Assembly: GCA_014529385.2 (NCBI GenBank)
Contig: CM043950.1
Coordinates: 67,916,435 to 67,980,434, forward strand
Direction: 5' to 3'
Length of the DNA: 64,000 bases
Source of the DNA: Adiantum capillus-veneris
Taxonomy: Eukaryota; Streptophyta; Polypodiopsida; Polypodiales; Pteridaceae
The notes beneath the pieces were generated by a model. The model did not search any database and was not told where the DNA came from. It worked only from the letters and a program-made list of their open reading frames with translations. The position numbers and the translations under genes were made by a program. How positions within the stretch are numbered: position 1 is the stretch's first letter; each line of letters begins with the position of its first letter. Shown here piece by piece: positions 49,151 to 59,781 of this stretch.

Positions 49151-50534
49151 ACAAAAAATATCATCAAAGACAAAGTGAGCCACAACAATGGTATTTACCT
49201 CCTTAATAGCTTTGGATTCAACCAACCCGGTGAAATAGTCAATGGATCCACTTTTCAAAATAAATCTTGGCTATATTAGCTTGGTTCCCTATGACTCTAG
49301 TATTTGGCTCCTTTCCTCTATGGCCTAACATTAATGACAGGCTTTGTTTCGATAGTGTACATCACGTACTATTGAAGGTCATGAGAACGCTGCTCTTTAC
49401 ACTCAAAACAACACCTGGCTCTTACCCTAATGTCCACTTTCTTTGTGGCATTTCTCGAGAACCATTCTTATCTCTTCCTTTTAAAGGCACTCTTCTTACA
49501 ACTCCATCTCTACCATGGGTCATCAGATCTTCACCTATCAGAGTAAAAAAATGATCCTTTTGCACAACCCTTATCTTTTTAAACTTATAGAGACCTTTCT
49601 TACATTGCCTTGTATTAAATAAATCATCCACCTCCTCTTAAGTTTCTTTCCCGCATAGGTGGTTCTTGTCACGTACAAACCTGCAACATGTACATGCACC
49701 CTGCCATTGACCAATTGGTCGGCATGATTATTTGTTTTTCTTTTGAAATTTTTAAACTAGATCTCTTAAAAAAAATTAAGCAACTTTTAATGGCAAAAAA
49801 CCAATGCTTCAAAGAATCTTGCTTTACCTGCCAATGGCCTAAGAGCTGCTTGACCACCAGCAATGCATCACCTTCTACTATGAGCCTAGATATACCAAAC
49901 TCCATACTCCACTTCACACCCAAACAAAGAGTAAGGTACTCTGCCTCATTGTGGGTGTGTACATTCTCAAGATCATAGGCCATAAAAAAGATGACCCTAC
50001 CTTGTGGGTTCCTTATAACCAAACCACCTCCTGTCGCTTTTACCACTCTTCGATATGCCCCATCAAACCACATATTAAAGGTATTCTCTAGATCCGGATC
50101 CTCTTTAATCTCATCTCAAAACACTTGTGAATAAACCAATAGATGAACCCCCTTATTGATCGATATATCTGCCAAATCAGACCAACCAGTATGGTCAGTT
50201 TTATATTTGAACTCAAATTCTTGAAGCTCCAACACCCACTTCATGATGTGTTTCCTTGGGTTTAGATGTACCGCCACTTTTGATAACAAATGGCTAGAAG
50301 TCAACACAAAAAACTTCCATACAATCAAACTTTGAACTTATTACAAGAAAAGACTAAATCCATGACCCTTTGCTTTGCCTCAATATAAATCCGTTCCCTA
50401 GGACATATTACCCCAATTTTGAAGTAGATATGCTTATTCTTTCTTCCCGCCTTTTGAAATAGTACGACACCAGCAACTATAATACTATCTATCATAGAAA
50501 CATAAACGTCATCTTTGCGATCTAGAGTACACAC
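49150..50534 (-). pseudogene. Tat-like gypsy module A: RNase H, second RNase H, integrase part
   Basis: On the minus strand 50,534-50,325 reads the RT-linked RNase H (VAGVVLFQKAGRKNKHIYF, then ERIYIEAKQRVMDLVF), and 50,328-50,116 its end (PRKHIMKWVLELQEFEFKY). 50,073-49,669 is a second, archaeal-type RNase H (MWFDGAYRRVVKATGGG, THNEAEYLTLCLGVKW, IVEGDALLVVKQL) with its Asp, Glu and Asp catalytic positions present. 49,250-49,150 is an integrase scrap (the DYF.G..ES block). Dual RNase H marks the Tat/Ogre gypsy lineage. Stops and frameshifts separate the pieces. Confidence 0.82.
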
Positions 50535-50589
50535 AACTGGGAGATGATATAGAATCTATTTCTTCGAATCTGACTCCTGCTTATACATG

Positions 50590-52458
50590 TACTTTGTGAG
50601 CATCTTAATAATTTTCTCGAATCCCATTGGCACTCTCCACCAAAGCATTGCCTTGGGGATGATAAGGCAAAGAAAATCGATGTTGAATGCTTGATTCTCT
50701 ACCAATGCATCCACTAGTTTTCTCTAAACTCCTAGCTCCTATAAAAAATAAGCACCCACGACACTTTGCAATGAAAGAAAATATAATCAAAGAAAACCTG
50801 AGCCACAACAATGGCATTTACCTCCTTAACAACTTTGGATTCAACCCACCAGGTGAAGTAGTCAAGGGATCTACTTTTCAAAAGTAGTGTTGGCTATATT
50901 AGCTCGGCTCCATGTGACTCTGGTATTTTTCTCCTATCCTCTATGGCCTAACATTCATGGCAGGCTTTGCGGCAATAGTGTACATCACGTACTTTGAATG
51001 TCACAAGAACACTACTTTTTACACTCAAAACAACATCTAGTTCTTATGTGGATTTCCACTTTATTCAAGGCATTCCTCTAGCACCATTCCTATCTCTTCC
51101 TTTTAAGGCACTCTTCTTACAATTCCATCTCTACCTCCAATCATCAGTCATCATGTCTTCACCTATTAGAGTAAACCTACAAGCCTTTTGCACAACCCTT
51201 CTCTTTTTCAACTTAGAGAGACCTTTGTGACCTTGTGGGTCCCTTTTTACCACACCACCTCCTATCAATGATACCACTCTTCGATATGCCCCATCAAACC
51301 ACATATTAACATTAGGGTTGTGTGAACATGAGCCACTTTTGTAGCTATAAAAACTTTTTTGTAAATTCTTGTTCTCATGGACCACAGTAAACCTCATCAA
51401 ACCCTTTCAAGGATTGGTTCTCAAGGCATGTAGGGAGTTGAAAAAAAATAGAAAAAAAATTCTCCATGTAAAATCATTATTTTTTAAGAGCCATCTTTTA
51501 GGTACAATCGAACAAAAAATCACTCAAAAGTTTTGATACCCCATGTAGACCCCTTAAAAGCCTTCAAAGCATATTGAAACTTTTTTGAAAAATACATGGA
51601 TATGTATACAATGAGAATCTATGCATACACTATTTTTTGAAAAAAGTCCACTAACTTTTTTCAGCCCTCAAATATGTGTATGTTATTAAAATTTAAAAGC
51701 TAGTTTTATGGCTTCTTATTGTTTTTAGAAAATAATATTTTTTAATTTTACATTTTTTTACGATAGATGGTATACTAAATTTTTCCACTATGTCATAGCA
51801 TCTCAATGGTATCTTACAATCATGGCTTCTTGAAAAATAGACTGTCTTAGGGCCAACTTTATAGAATGAGGTGCTAAGCCACTATTATGGCTCAAGCCAC
51901 TTAAGTAGCTCAAACACAAAATTAGTGTTAAAGGAATTCTCTAGATTGAGTTCCTCTTTAGTCTCATCTCAAACCACGTGTGAATAAACTGATAGATCAA
52001 CCCCCTTATTGACCAAAATATCTACCAAGTGGGACCAACTAGTATGGTCAATTTTTAATTGAACTCAATTACAACACCTTCTTCATGATGTGTTTCCTTG
52101 GTTTTAGATGTAGTGTCACTTCCGACAGCAAATTGCTAGAAGTCAACACAAAAAACTTTTGTACAATCAAATTCACTTTGAACTTCCTACAAGAAAAGAC
52201 TAAACCCATGACCCACTGCTTTGCCTCAGTATAAATCAGCTCCCTAGGACTTATTTCCCTAATTTTAAAGTAGATATGCTTATTCTTCCTTCCGACCTTT
52301 TGCAATAGTACTACACCAGAATCTAGAGTACTAATTATCATAGCAACATAAATTTCATCTTTGCGATTTGGAGGAAACACAACTCGGAGATGACATAGAA
52401 TCTCTTTCACCCTATCAAAATCTTCCTTTGCCTCTCCATCCCACTCAAAACCATGCAC
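50590..52458 (-). pseudogene. Tat-like gypsy module B, duplicate of module A
   Basis: 52,458-52,069 encodes the RT end and RNase H (FEWDGEAKEDFDRVKEIL, GVVLLQKVGRKNKHIYF), and 51,400-51,131 a second RNase H start (MWFDGAYRRVVSLIGGG). 50,980-50,590 is integrase (a DYFTWWVESKVVKEVNAIVV-like block, then FSLPYHPQGNALVESANG, the Glu of the catalytic triad). The same parts are in module A in the same order. 51,410-51,930 is an AT-rich insert or spacer with no recognisable content. Confidence 0.8.
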
Positions 52459-52599
52459 TCGATGAGATCTCTTTTAAAGAGGATACTCATACTGGGATAG
52501 CATCCAAAAAACCCACAACAAATCTCTATGATGTGAGAGGAGTGGGTCCCTACGATGGAAGGGGGTGGGTTGGAAAGAAGGGAGGGTAGAAGGAGGTGT

Positions 52600-53800
52600 T
52601 GTTGATGGGATTCTCTAGATTTATGGAGTCTCTCCCTAGCTCCGACATGGCATGGTATGCTAAGAAAGACCATAGGCCACAAGCTATTGTGCACATTACC
52701 GGCCAAACAATTTTTACGTTGAATGTAGGTACTCCTCACGTAAGGACAGCACGTTGTGAGCGGGATGGAAACACACACAACGCCTCTATAATCACCCGAC
52801 ACACACTCTTGGGATGATACACACACACACACACTATGGGGCACCACTCGGTTTACACAACCCACCTAGCCGAGACAGGAACACACCTATGGAGTTGGAG
52901 AAGAGAGACTATCCATTTGCCCACTCAACACAGACACACACACACACACACCCAAAAAACCGAAATCAAAAGAGGAATATTTCTGGTGTTTAGATACAAT
53001 TGATCTTGGGCCAACACCAATGGGGCAAATAGCTCACACAATATGGATGAAATATGACAGATACCATTACAAATTTGAGTAGAGGCTTCGCTCAAGGGAG
53101 AAACTTACACAGCCAAAACAACAAAAAAAACAGTGAGGAATTTTGTAAAATGGATAGTGTCATTGCGTCCAAAATGGACCTAAACCCCAATCTACAATAT
53201 CAAAGTGCTCAAATCTGACCTCGGATGAGCAGTTTATGGCCAAAATAAGCTCCAAAAACAACAAAAAATGAGTTGCTGTTTTTCCTCCTCTTCCCTCCAC
53301 ACTTTGTTGGTTTTCTTCTCAGGTTGTTTAGTTTCCACACTTCACTTTATCCCTTGGCACCTTTGGAATTTTGAATGACGTCAAACGGACCCCGAACATG
53401 CCAAAATATGGCCACACAATGCGTTTTTGTTACCCTTCTACATCCATCTGCACACTTGGCACTCAACTTTTTCCAATAATGCATCCCGAAATCACATGAA
53501 GTGGCCCCCAAATATAGTTCTCATGATGATCTTTCAGCATAATTGATCACAATAAAACACTCCCGTTGTGTCCTACTTATCCACGTGCAAGTTTTGATCC
53601 CATTCGACCTCCTGACGTCACTGGATGCCATCTGACGCGCCTTCTTACCTCATGGCGTGTGCCCGCTTATAGCTTCCTCAAGCAATTTTATGCTCCGCCA
53701 ACTCTTCATTATCATAGAAAAACACACTGATACTGGTGATAATGAAAATCAATGTACTATATACACGTTGTTCTACATGTACACATGTGGGCCCCACGTA
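52600..53800. other. No gene seen; (CA)n stretches
   Basis: Contains (CA)n at 52,817-52,834 and 52,933-52,950, with otherwise unremarkable sequence that may be LTR of the gag-only element that follows. A matching second copy was not found. Confidence 0.35.
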
Positions 53801-53947
53801 ACCACCTAGCTTTGGAAAATGGGCAATCCTTTATTTGATGCACCATGCATGTGTATGTACATATGCGCAATCACTTCTTCCAAAAAAACTCCGAACATAA
53901 TTTGCCCATCCCCTAGCCTCCTAGAGCATTCATGCTCAGCAGCAACA

Positions 53948-55310
53948 CTAGTAGATGTTCATTCCACTTGCATCAAAAGTCCAAAGGCATATCACCTGAA
54001 TCACAAGAAGCATCATAGCACCACACATATATTTTTCATCAATCAACCAAAATGCACCATAGGCATATCCAACTAGCACATCCACCCTACCTAGAGCTCC
54101 AAAAGCATAAATGTTGCATACCACATTCAACCCAACCAATTGAGACAACTCAAGTGACTCATCACTTGACATCTTGGCTTCACTAGCCATAGCAACAACT
54201 TGCAAATCATGCACCGAAGTAGCTAAAATCATTGTGTGAAGGTAAAGTTGTTGAAATCCAAAGCACAAAAGTATCTCCATGGCACACATATCCCTAGCAT
54301 AGGCATCCATATCTTTGACTCATCATCACACACAACATCATCCACATCATATTCATGTCTATCACCACTGTCCATAGATTCTAGCATGGATTCGTCAGTC
54401 TCCAAGGGTACATGCCCTTGCTCTAAAACAAAATCATGCTCACAAATCGGTTCAATCATTTCACATGCATCAAAATATGGCTTTGAAACAGGCTCCACAT
54501 CCAACAAATCCACAAAATGGATCTCAACCTTTCCCTCTTCCCTAATTTCCAAGGAACTAGTATCCAAAGATACGTGCTCATTTTCAATAACCTCAACGTC
54601 ACACTCACACACGGAATCACAAGGTACACAAGTGTCCAATGAATCCACTTCAAGACTTTTCAATCCTGTATCCAAAGCATTACTCACCTCTTTAGGCTCT
54701 TCCATAAACTTGTCAACCTGCAAGACCGCTTTATGCCTCACAATAGATCTTGGGAAGAAAGCAAAAACATTATAGGATAGGCTACTTTTCACCTGCTTAG
54801 GCTTAACCCCTGTACTGATACCATGCTCCTCAAGACGCTTAATCTTCCATTCCTTGTGCTTTGCAATGCGTATTGCATCTTCAAAAGACTTGGGCCTCTT
54901 CAACTCAACCTTGAACCGCAACCAAGGTGACAAACCATCAACAAAATAAGTTTTCTTCAATGAACAAGGGGGGGTCTCATCCTTAAGAGCAACACACCAA
55001 CGAGTCCATAAATCTATAGAAACTTGTATATAGGCACCAACACCTTGGCAAGAGCCTTGCGTAAGACCATTGAGCTCATTCCATACTGCATTTGTATCTT
55101 CAAAACCTGGAAATGATCTAAAAAATCTTCTATAAACTTGTCAAGACTCAAACCATAAGAAGAAGCCACTATTTCTTTAGCTTCCAAATCCATGAACCAA
55201 ACATGGGCCTCATCTTTCAAAAGGAATCCAAATAGCCTCAAAATCTTCTCTTCATCACACATATTGTTGCTTATGCATGCCACCTCCACTTGCTCCAGAG
55301 AGTCTTTCAC
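53948..55310 (-). pseudogene. Gag-only gypsy-type element protein, broken
   Basis: 55,310-55,014 reads DEEKILRLFGFLLKDEAHVW and DKFIEDFLDHFQVLKI, the N-terminal half of a gypsy gag. 54,960-54,229 continues with FVDGLSPWLRFKVELKRPKS and FEDAIRIAKHKEWKIKRLEE, the gag C-terminal half. It then turns into a long acidic segment (DTSSLEIREEGKVEI..., LETDESMLESMD...) with no zinc knuckle or protease. 54,310-53,948 is open in another frame. A gag without pol suggests a TR-GAG-type element. Confidence 0.7.
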
Positions 55311-55672
55311 ATCTTCATCACTTCTTCCATGAAATTACGGATAAGAGAAATCCATGGCTACTTAAGTTTTGATGCTTTGAGAACCCCTTCTAACACAGGT
55401 GCAAGAACGCAAAACTTTTTACAGACTCAATCTCCAAAAAGTTCAATGGAGCTCATATTTAGATAAGGACAAACACATCCACATCAAATGAGTTTTTATA
55501 GTTAATCATCAAAATTACAATAGGCAAAGGGATTCCAGTATCTCTCTTAATCCTCTTGGCCTGAACATAAAGCATATGCGCTGTTGAAAAAAAATGTTCC
55601 TGGACACATTATCATTTATTTGGACTCTTTGTCAAAATAAAAAGGAGCGAACTTAGGTCCATCGTGATTATC

Positions 55673-55770
55673 CCATTAGGAAATTTTGGAGGTCATTTGG
55701 AGGGCCTTATTGAAGAGAGAGAAAAGAAGGCGTAGCCAATGAGAAGAAACCTTATGTAACGTAGAAATTG
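55673..55770 (+). repeat. Relic arm of the long-inverted-repeat element
   Basis: Matches 45,191-45,290 in order: CATTAGGAAATTTTGGAGG, TTTGGAGGGCCTTATTGAAG and ACGTAGAAATTGTTG. No opposing arm is seen nearby. Confidence 0.75.
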
Positions 55771-56480
55771 TTGGAATTAGGGTTGCAGAGAAACACACAC
55801 AGCTTGGAGAAGACGAAGGAAGCTCAAGGCACACAATAGAGAGTGTGTTACTTAGTGTGCTATGGAAAGATAGATAGCCCTAGAGTGATGGGCGTATATA
55901 CAATGCACGGGGGAAAAAACCTCCTAAAGAGGGAAAAAATGCCTCGGTGGTCCTAGTGTGTTCACACACATCACTACCACATGTATATGGTAACAGAAAT
56001 ACATGGAAAACAACACAAAAATGAAAGAAAACATTTTAAAATATTGAGTTTTGTCTCATTTTTGTAACGTAACTTCCTCGTCTAACAAAGTAGGGCCCAG
56101 TGCTAGTAGCTGTCAAGTTCATGACACCTGACTACTGATTGATAGATAACTCTCTCCCTTTATTAAAAGATATCCACTACCTTTACGAAAGGCTTTCAAA
56201 CCTCTTTCTCCCTACATTTTACCTATGGCTTTGTCTTCTACCGGCCCAAGAAGTTCTAGAGGTTTCTCTACACTGTCCCCAACTAGCCTCACCATTAGTG
56301 TGCCAAGAATACATGTAGTAGCATAAGCACTATCTCAATCTCAAACTCTCTCACTACAGATAATAGGTGGCAAGAGCAGAGGAGAAAAAAAGGTTCTTGG
56401 GTTCTTATGTAGCCAAGAAGGAGAATAAGCTCGAAAGCAACAAACATATTTTGTTCTGCATGGAAAGCAAGAGTTCTGGA
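55771..56480. other. No gene recognised
   Basis: Between the inverted-repeat relic and the unidentified gene. Short chance frames only. Confidence 0.4.
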
Positions 56481-57606
56481 TTTCAAAGTCGATGTTGGTA
56501 AGAAGACAATGAAAGAAGTCTTTTGTTCAACATGTTTTCACTCACTTTGATGTGATTGCTAATGGCAACAATGTCTCGATGGTGCATAATCCACGGTGCA
56601 ACTGTAAGTTAATTATTTAGCACTCCTCTATAAATGTTATCTTACATTTCAAATGTGAATCTGTGTTTTTCTTCTCTTATTACAGGTATATAATTAGGTT
56701 ATACAGATGTTTGTATTTATTTCTATTCTATCACATTCACATATGTTTATCCTTCATCATATGAGGAATGGGAGCCACTGGAGTGCATTATAGGTCTCAT
56801 CGCTGTGACCCATGCTCATATTGGAGTCTTGCAATATGTTGGCAAAACTACCAAAAGCCTGGTAGGCGAGGGTATTTTCTTCTATGACCATTTCTACCAA
56901 CTCAATCAAAGGAACTAGAGAGGAGTATTGGTGAAGGTTCCACTACCAACCAACTGGAACTCCGTGGATTGGCCCGTTCCCGACACAACAGTGAGTGAGG
57001 CATTGAGGAGCAGGCTTTATAGGGATGTTCAACGGTATCTCCAAAACTCTTGTCCCACTAAATTGGTGAAACTTGCAATTTTTTGTCCTATTGGTCTCTT
57101 TGTTGAGTTATTTCATACCTGCAAAGTACATGTTGCTAAAACTATGCTTCTCTACAAATCATTTGATTCCCTCTTGAGTGATAAGCTTCTTGATCAAGGA
57201 TGGTATGTGAAAGAAATAGATGGCATATGTTGCGAGATTTCTCTGGACAATTTCATTGTCAAGTATATGCTTGCGACATAGACATTAATAATCTCTTTTG
57301 GTACAAGCGTTCTCACATTGTTGAAGGTTGCTTTGTGCCTATGGATCAAGAGGCAGCAAGTTTGGCAAACAATGATGTCATAGAAGTGGAAGTAGTGGAC
57401 AAAGACCTAAATCTTATGACAGTAATTACAATAAGATAGCAATGCAATCTTTTGCAGCTTCGACATGACATAGTGGAGGAGATTGCCGACATTGACTCCG
57501 TAAACTTTTATCTCTTGTTATTAGGCAGAGAAAGAGTAATGCAACGAAGGGAAAAGCATTTTTTTTGTGGAGATCTTTCTGGCCGTATTCAAATTGTGCC
57601 CATGTA
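56480..57606 (+). pseudogene. Unidentified spliced gene relic
   Basis: Pieces: a Cys-containing segment VGKKTMKEVFCSTC (about 56,490-56,535), then, in the next frame, FDVIANGNNVSMVHNPRCNC ending at a good donor (GTAAGT at about 56,612). After an intron an exon opens at about 56,766 (EWEPLECIIGLIAVTHAHIG) and runs to about 57,280, with one TAG at 56,916-56,918. A frame change near 57,250 leads to CDIDINNLFWYKRSHIVEGC and DVIEVEVVDKDLNLMTVITI, a TAG at 57,437-57,439, and more open sequence to 57,606. The Cys spacing hints at a zinc-binding N-terminus. I do not recognise the family; it may be a host gene relic or a transposon-borne gene. Confidence 0.5.
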
Positions 57607-57679
57607 ATCAGCTCTAAATGGATGCAACAAAATGTAATACTTTTGACTAGTTTAATCTTAATATCAAGTGTTTGCTCAA

Positions 57680-57737
<58 letters not shown>
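57680..57737. repeat. (CT)n microsatellite
   Basis: An uninterrupted CT run of about 58 bp between the plus-strand relic and the FCP1-like relic. Confidence 0.95.
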
Positions 57738-57744
<7 letters not shown>

Positions 57745-57775
57745 CGAAACACATAGACAAGTAGACAATATCAAT

Positions 57776-58357
57776 TTAAAGTATAGTCAATGAATTACTA
57801 AGTGCATTTGTAAGTAAAAACTCCGATGTGCTCAATGGGCTTAAGTACATTGCTTTCAGGTATGGGACCAAAATGTCCTCTAGGTAAAAATCGTGAAGAT
57901 GCCCTTCAAATGAAGGTGGGGAGATAGTAGTGCCGGATGGATTAAGTAAACCGTTGTGTGGTGTGTCATCAATCAACAAAGTATTGAGAGCATCATAAGG
58001 CACATTGATCTATTCAAAGGGCTTGTAGAAAAGTGGTACATTAGCTTTAGTTGGGTGGAAATGTCCCGCAATGGTATTACGATGTTTATGACTATACATA
58101 AAATAAAAATCCGATCTCTGGATTTCAGCCAAATTGCAAACTATGGTTACAAGGGGATTCAAGTTATGGGCCTACATTGAATACCAGATAGCAATCCTAA
58201 ACCGTGGAGTCAAAAAATTCAAAAATTCCTTTGTGCCTAGTCGTATTAATACTTTGACATTTCCCAAGCGTAAACTACGTAAATTGGAGAACTTTGTATG
58301 TACACTGTACGGCTATCGTAGCAGCAACAATCCATTGAGATCCAAGATAATCAGTCT
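57776..58357 (-). pseudogene. FCP1/NIF-like phosphatase domain (HAD superfamily), broken
   Basis: After a good acceptor (TTGCAG, 58,358) the frame reads RLIILDLNGLLLLR, the HAD motif I in the DLNG form seen in plant FCP1-like proteins. Next come GTKEFLNFLTPRFRIAIWYSM (motif II region, usually iWSSM), then a weak FYKPFE segment. NTLLIDDTPHNGLLNPSG (motif III/IV, usually NTLLIDDSP.K...NP) and LEDILVPYLKAMYL (57,776-58,003) follow. Three TAG codons interrupt it (58,313-58,315; 58,172-58,174; 58,010-58,012). The intact family dephosphorylates proteins such as the RNA polymerase II tail. Its orientation and place downstream of the H3/C48 relic suggest it could be the last part of the same gene. 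Confidence 0.75.
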
Positions 58358-58432
58358 CTGCAATCATGTGTGCATACATATAAGTAGTTAGAAACAAAAA
58401 AGCCTATATTATTTAATTACAATGGATATTAC

Positions 58433-58865
58433 CGGAACAACCAAATCTACTTGAAGCAAGAGTCCATAGTGGTCATTTCTATTGTTAACATTTTGTTGTT
58501 GAGTGTCGACATGACTCTTGTGTTTCCATGGCCGAATGGTTAACCTGTTCTGTTGTCTGTTCCTGGCCTTGATTTGCAATATTGGCCTCCTCCTCTACAT
58601 GGTCAAGACACTCTGTATCTTCTCTCGACTCTGAAGAACTCTTCACATCTGTAATTACAGGAGATTGAACTCCCTAATTTTGATCATGACCCGCATCCCG
58701 TGGCACAATAATAGGCACTCCCTAATCCTCCTCTGCTTGGCCTAGAACCTCTATTGCATTCCTCATCTCTGAGGAGAATTTTAGATCTGCATTTTCAGGG
58801 GCTCGGTCTACTTCACATTGATCAGCCCCAACTTCGGATTCAGTCGCTCCAACTGCAAAGATTAC
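58433..58865 (-). pseudogene. Acidic linker exon(s)
   Basis: One frame (58,865-58,485) is open for about 125 codons apart from two TAGs and is rich in Glu, Asp, Gln and Ser (SSESREDTECLDHVEEEANI). In another frame LTIRPWKHKSHVDTQQQNVNN and NRNDHYGLLLQVDLVVP run into a donor (GTAATA, at 58,432), which would join in phase 0 to the FCP1-like exon at 58,357. No domain is recognised. Confidence 0.45.
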
Positions 58866-59089
58866 GGTGTCTTTTCCTCTAATCTGGGGTCAGTTTTAGG
58901 GATTTGGTTTCCAGTGGTGGAAACTTGCATGACTTCCTCTACATCGGTCATTATTAAAGCTATAATATGGTCGTTGACAAAACTGTCTTCTGCATCTAAA
59001 ACTCTTAGGGTTGATAGAGATAGTAGATGTTGAATCATTGAAGCGCGGTACCTTTGTAGATTTTCTAATGTATAATTTTCCAGAGTATT
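58866..59089 (-). pseudogene. Exon after the C48-like domain
   Basis: An acceptor TTTTGCAG precedes 59,089; the frame (NTLENYTLENLQRYRASMIQ, LLSLSTLRVLDAEDSFVNDH) follows the upstream exon in phase 0. It ends in TAA at 58,862; the acidic frame downstream is one base out, so an indel probably separates them. Confidence 0.5.
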
Positions 59090-59169
59090 CTGCAAAATTA
59101 GGTTAACTTGTGGTCAATACTTTAATTAATAATAGCACCAAGTTGGCCCATACCATGGCAAGGAAATAC

Positions 59170-59703
59170 CTTTGACATAAATGGATTCAGAGAAAAAAAA
59201 CTCTGGAGTATGTACTCTACAAGGAGAAGACATCTCCAACCACAGGAATTCAGATCTGTCTGATTAGGCACTTTGAAAGCTTTGAAGGTGGACTTGTAGA
59301 GTTTATGATTTCCACAGAGCCTTCCATAGACATGAAGTAATATTTTTACACATCTATGAACAGTGAAGGTTATTTGTTATTAACAATATTCAGGCCATCA
59401 ACCATACCCCAAATAAACACTAAAGTTTTTATCAACACTTAAACTCTTATCTCTGAATGTGTTGCTTGTATGGAGTTGATAGTCCATACCAATTGTTTGT
59501 CTAGTTCTATGCATACAAGGATCCAATGATTATTTGATTCGTATGGAAACACCAGAGTTGTCACCTAAAGAATTGGACAATGGACAAACCATCTCTCCAA
59601 TTTGCCATGAGGGGTGTTCTTTATACGGAGTGGCACAGACAACTTTGGATCTAAAATATAAATTTCATTATGGGTTTCTTGAGGGAGCTGGCTCTTTATT
59701 AAG
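59170..59703 (-). pseudogene. Ulp1/C48-type cysteine protease domain, broken
   Basis: SUMO-protease-like domain. An acceptor (TTTTTCATTGTAG) opens an exon at 59,703 that reads into VTTLVFPYESNNHWILVCIE (His-Trp of the catalytic site, about 59,525) and LVWTINSIQ (the usual YDS Asp replaced by Asn). It is interrupted by a TAG at about 59,567-59,569. A second exon (59,353-59,170), after an acceptor CATAG and before a donor GTATTT, reads KVPNQTDLNSCGWRCLLLVE, the oxyanion-hole Gln and catalytic Cys (usually P.Q.N..DCG). Such domains remove SUMO from proteins; plant transposons also carry them. The His and Cys remain but an Asp is missing, and frames are broken, so it is not active as read. Confidence 0.72.
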
Positions 59704-59781
59704 CTACAATGAAAAACAAGGATTTAATTAGAGGCCAAGTACCAACAAAAAAAGATCTTAAAGGTAGAGAAGAGCACTTAC

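Noticed and set aside
54236-54775. 179-codon plus-strand Ser/Thr-rich frame
   Set aside because: It is the complement of the acidic gag tail on the minus strand, which has the recognisable domain upstream.
58528-58545. GGCCGAATGGTTAACC resembling the 5' part of a Ser/Leu tRNA
   Set aside because: No acceptor stem, anticodon arm or T-arm follows, and the sequence is read as part of an exon on the minus strand.
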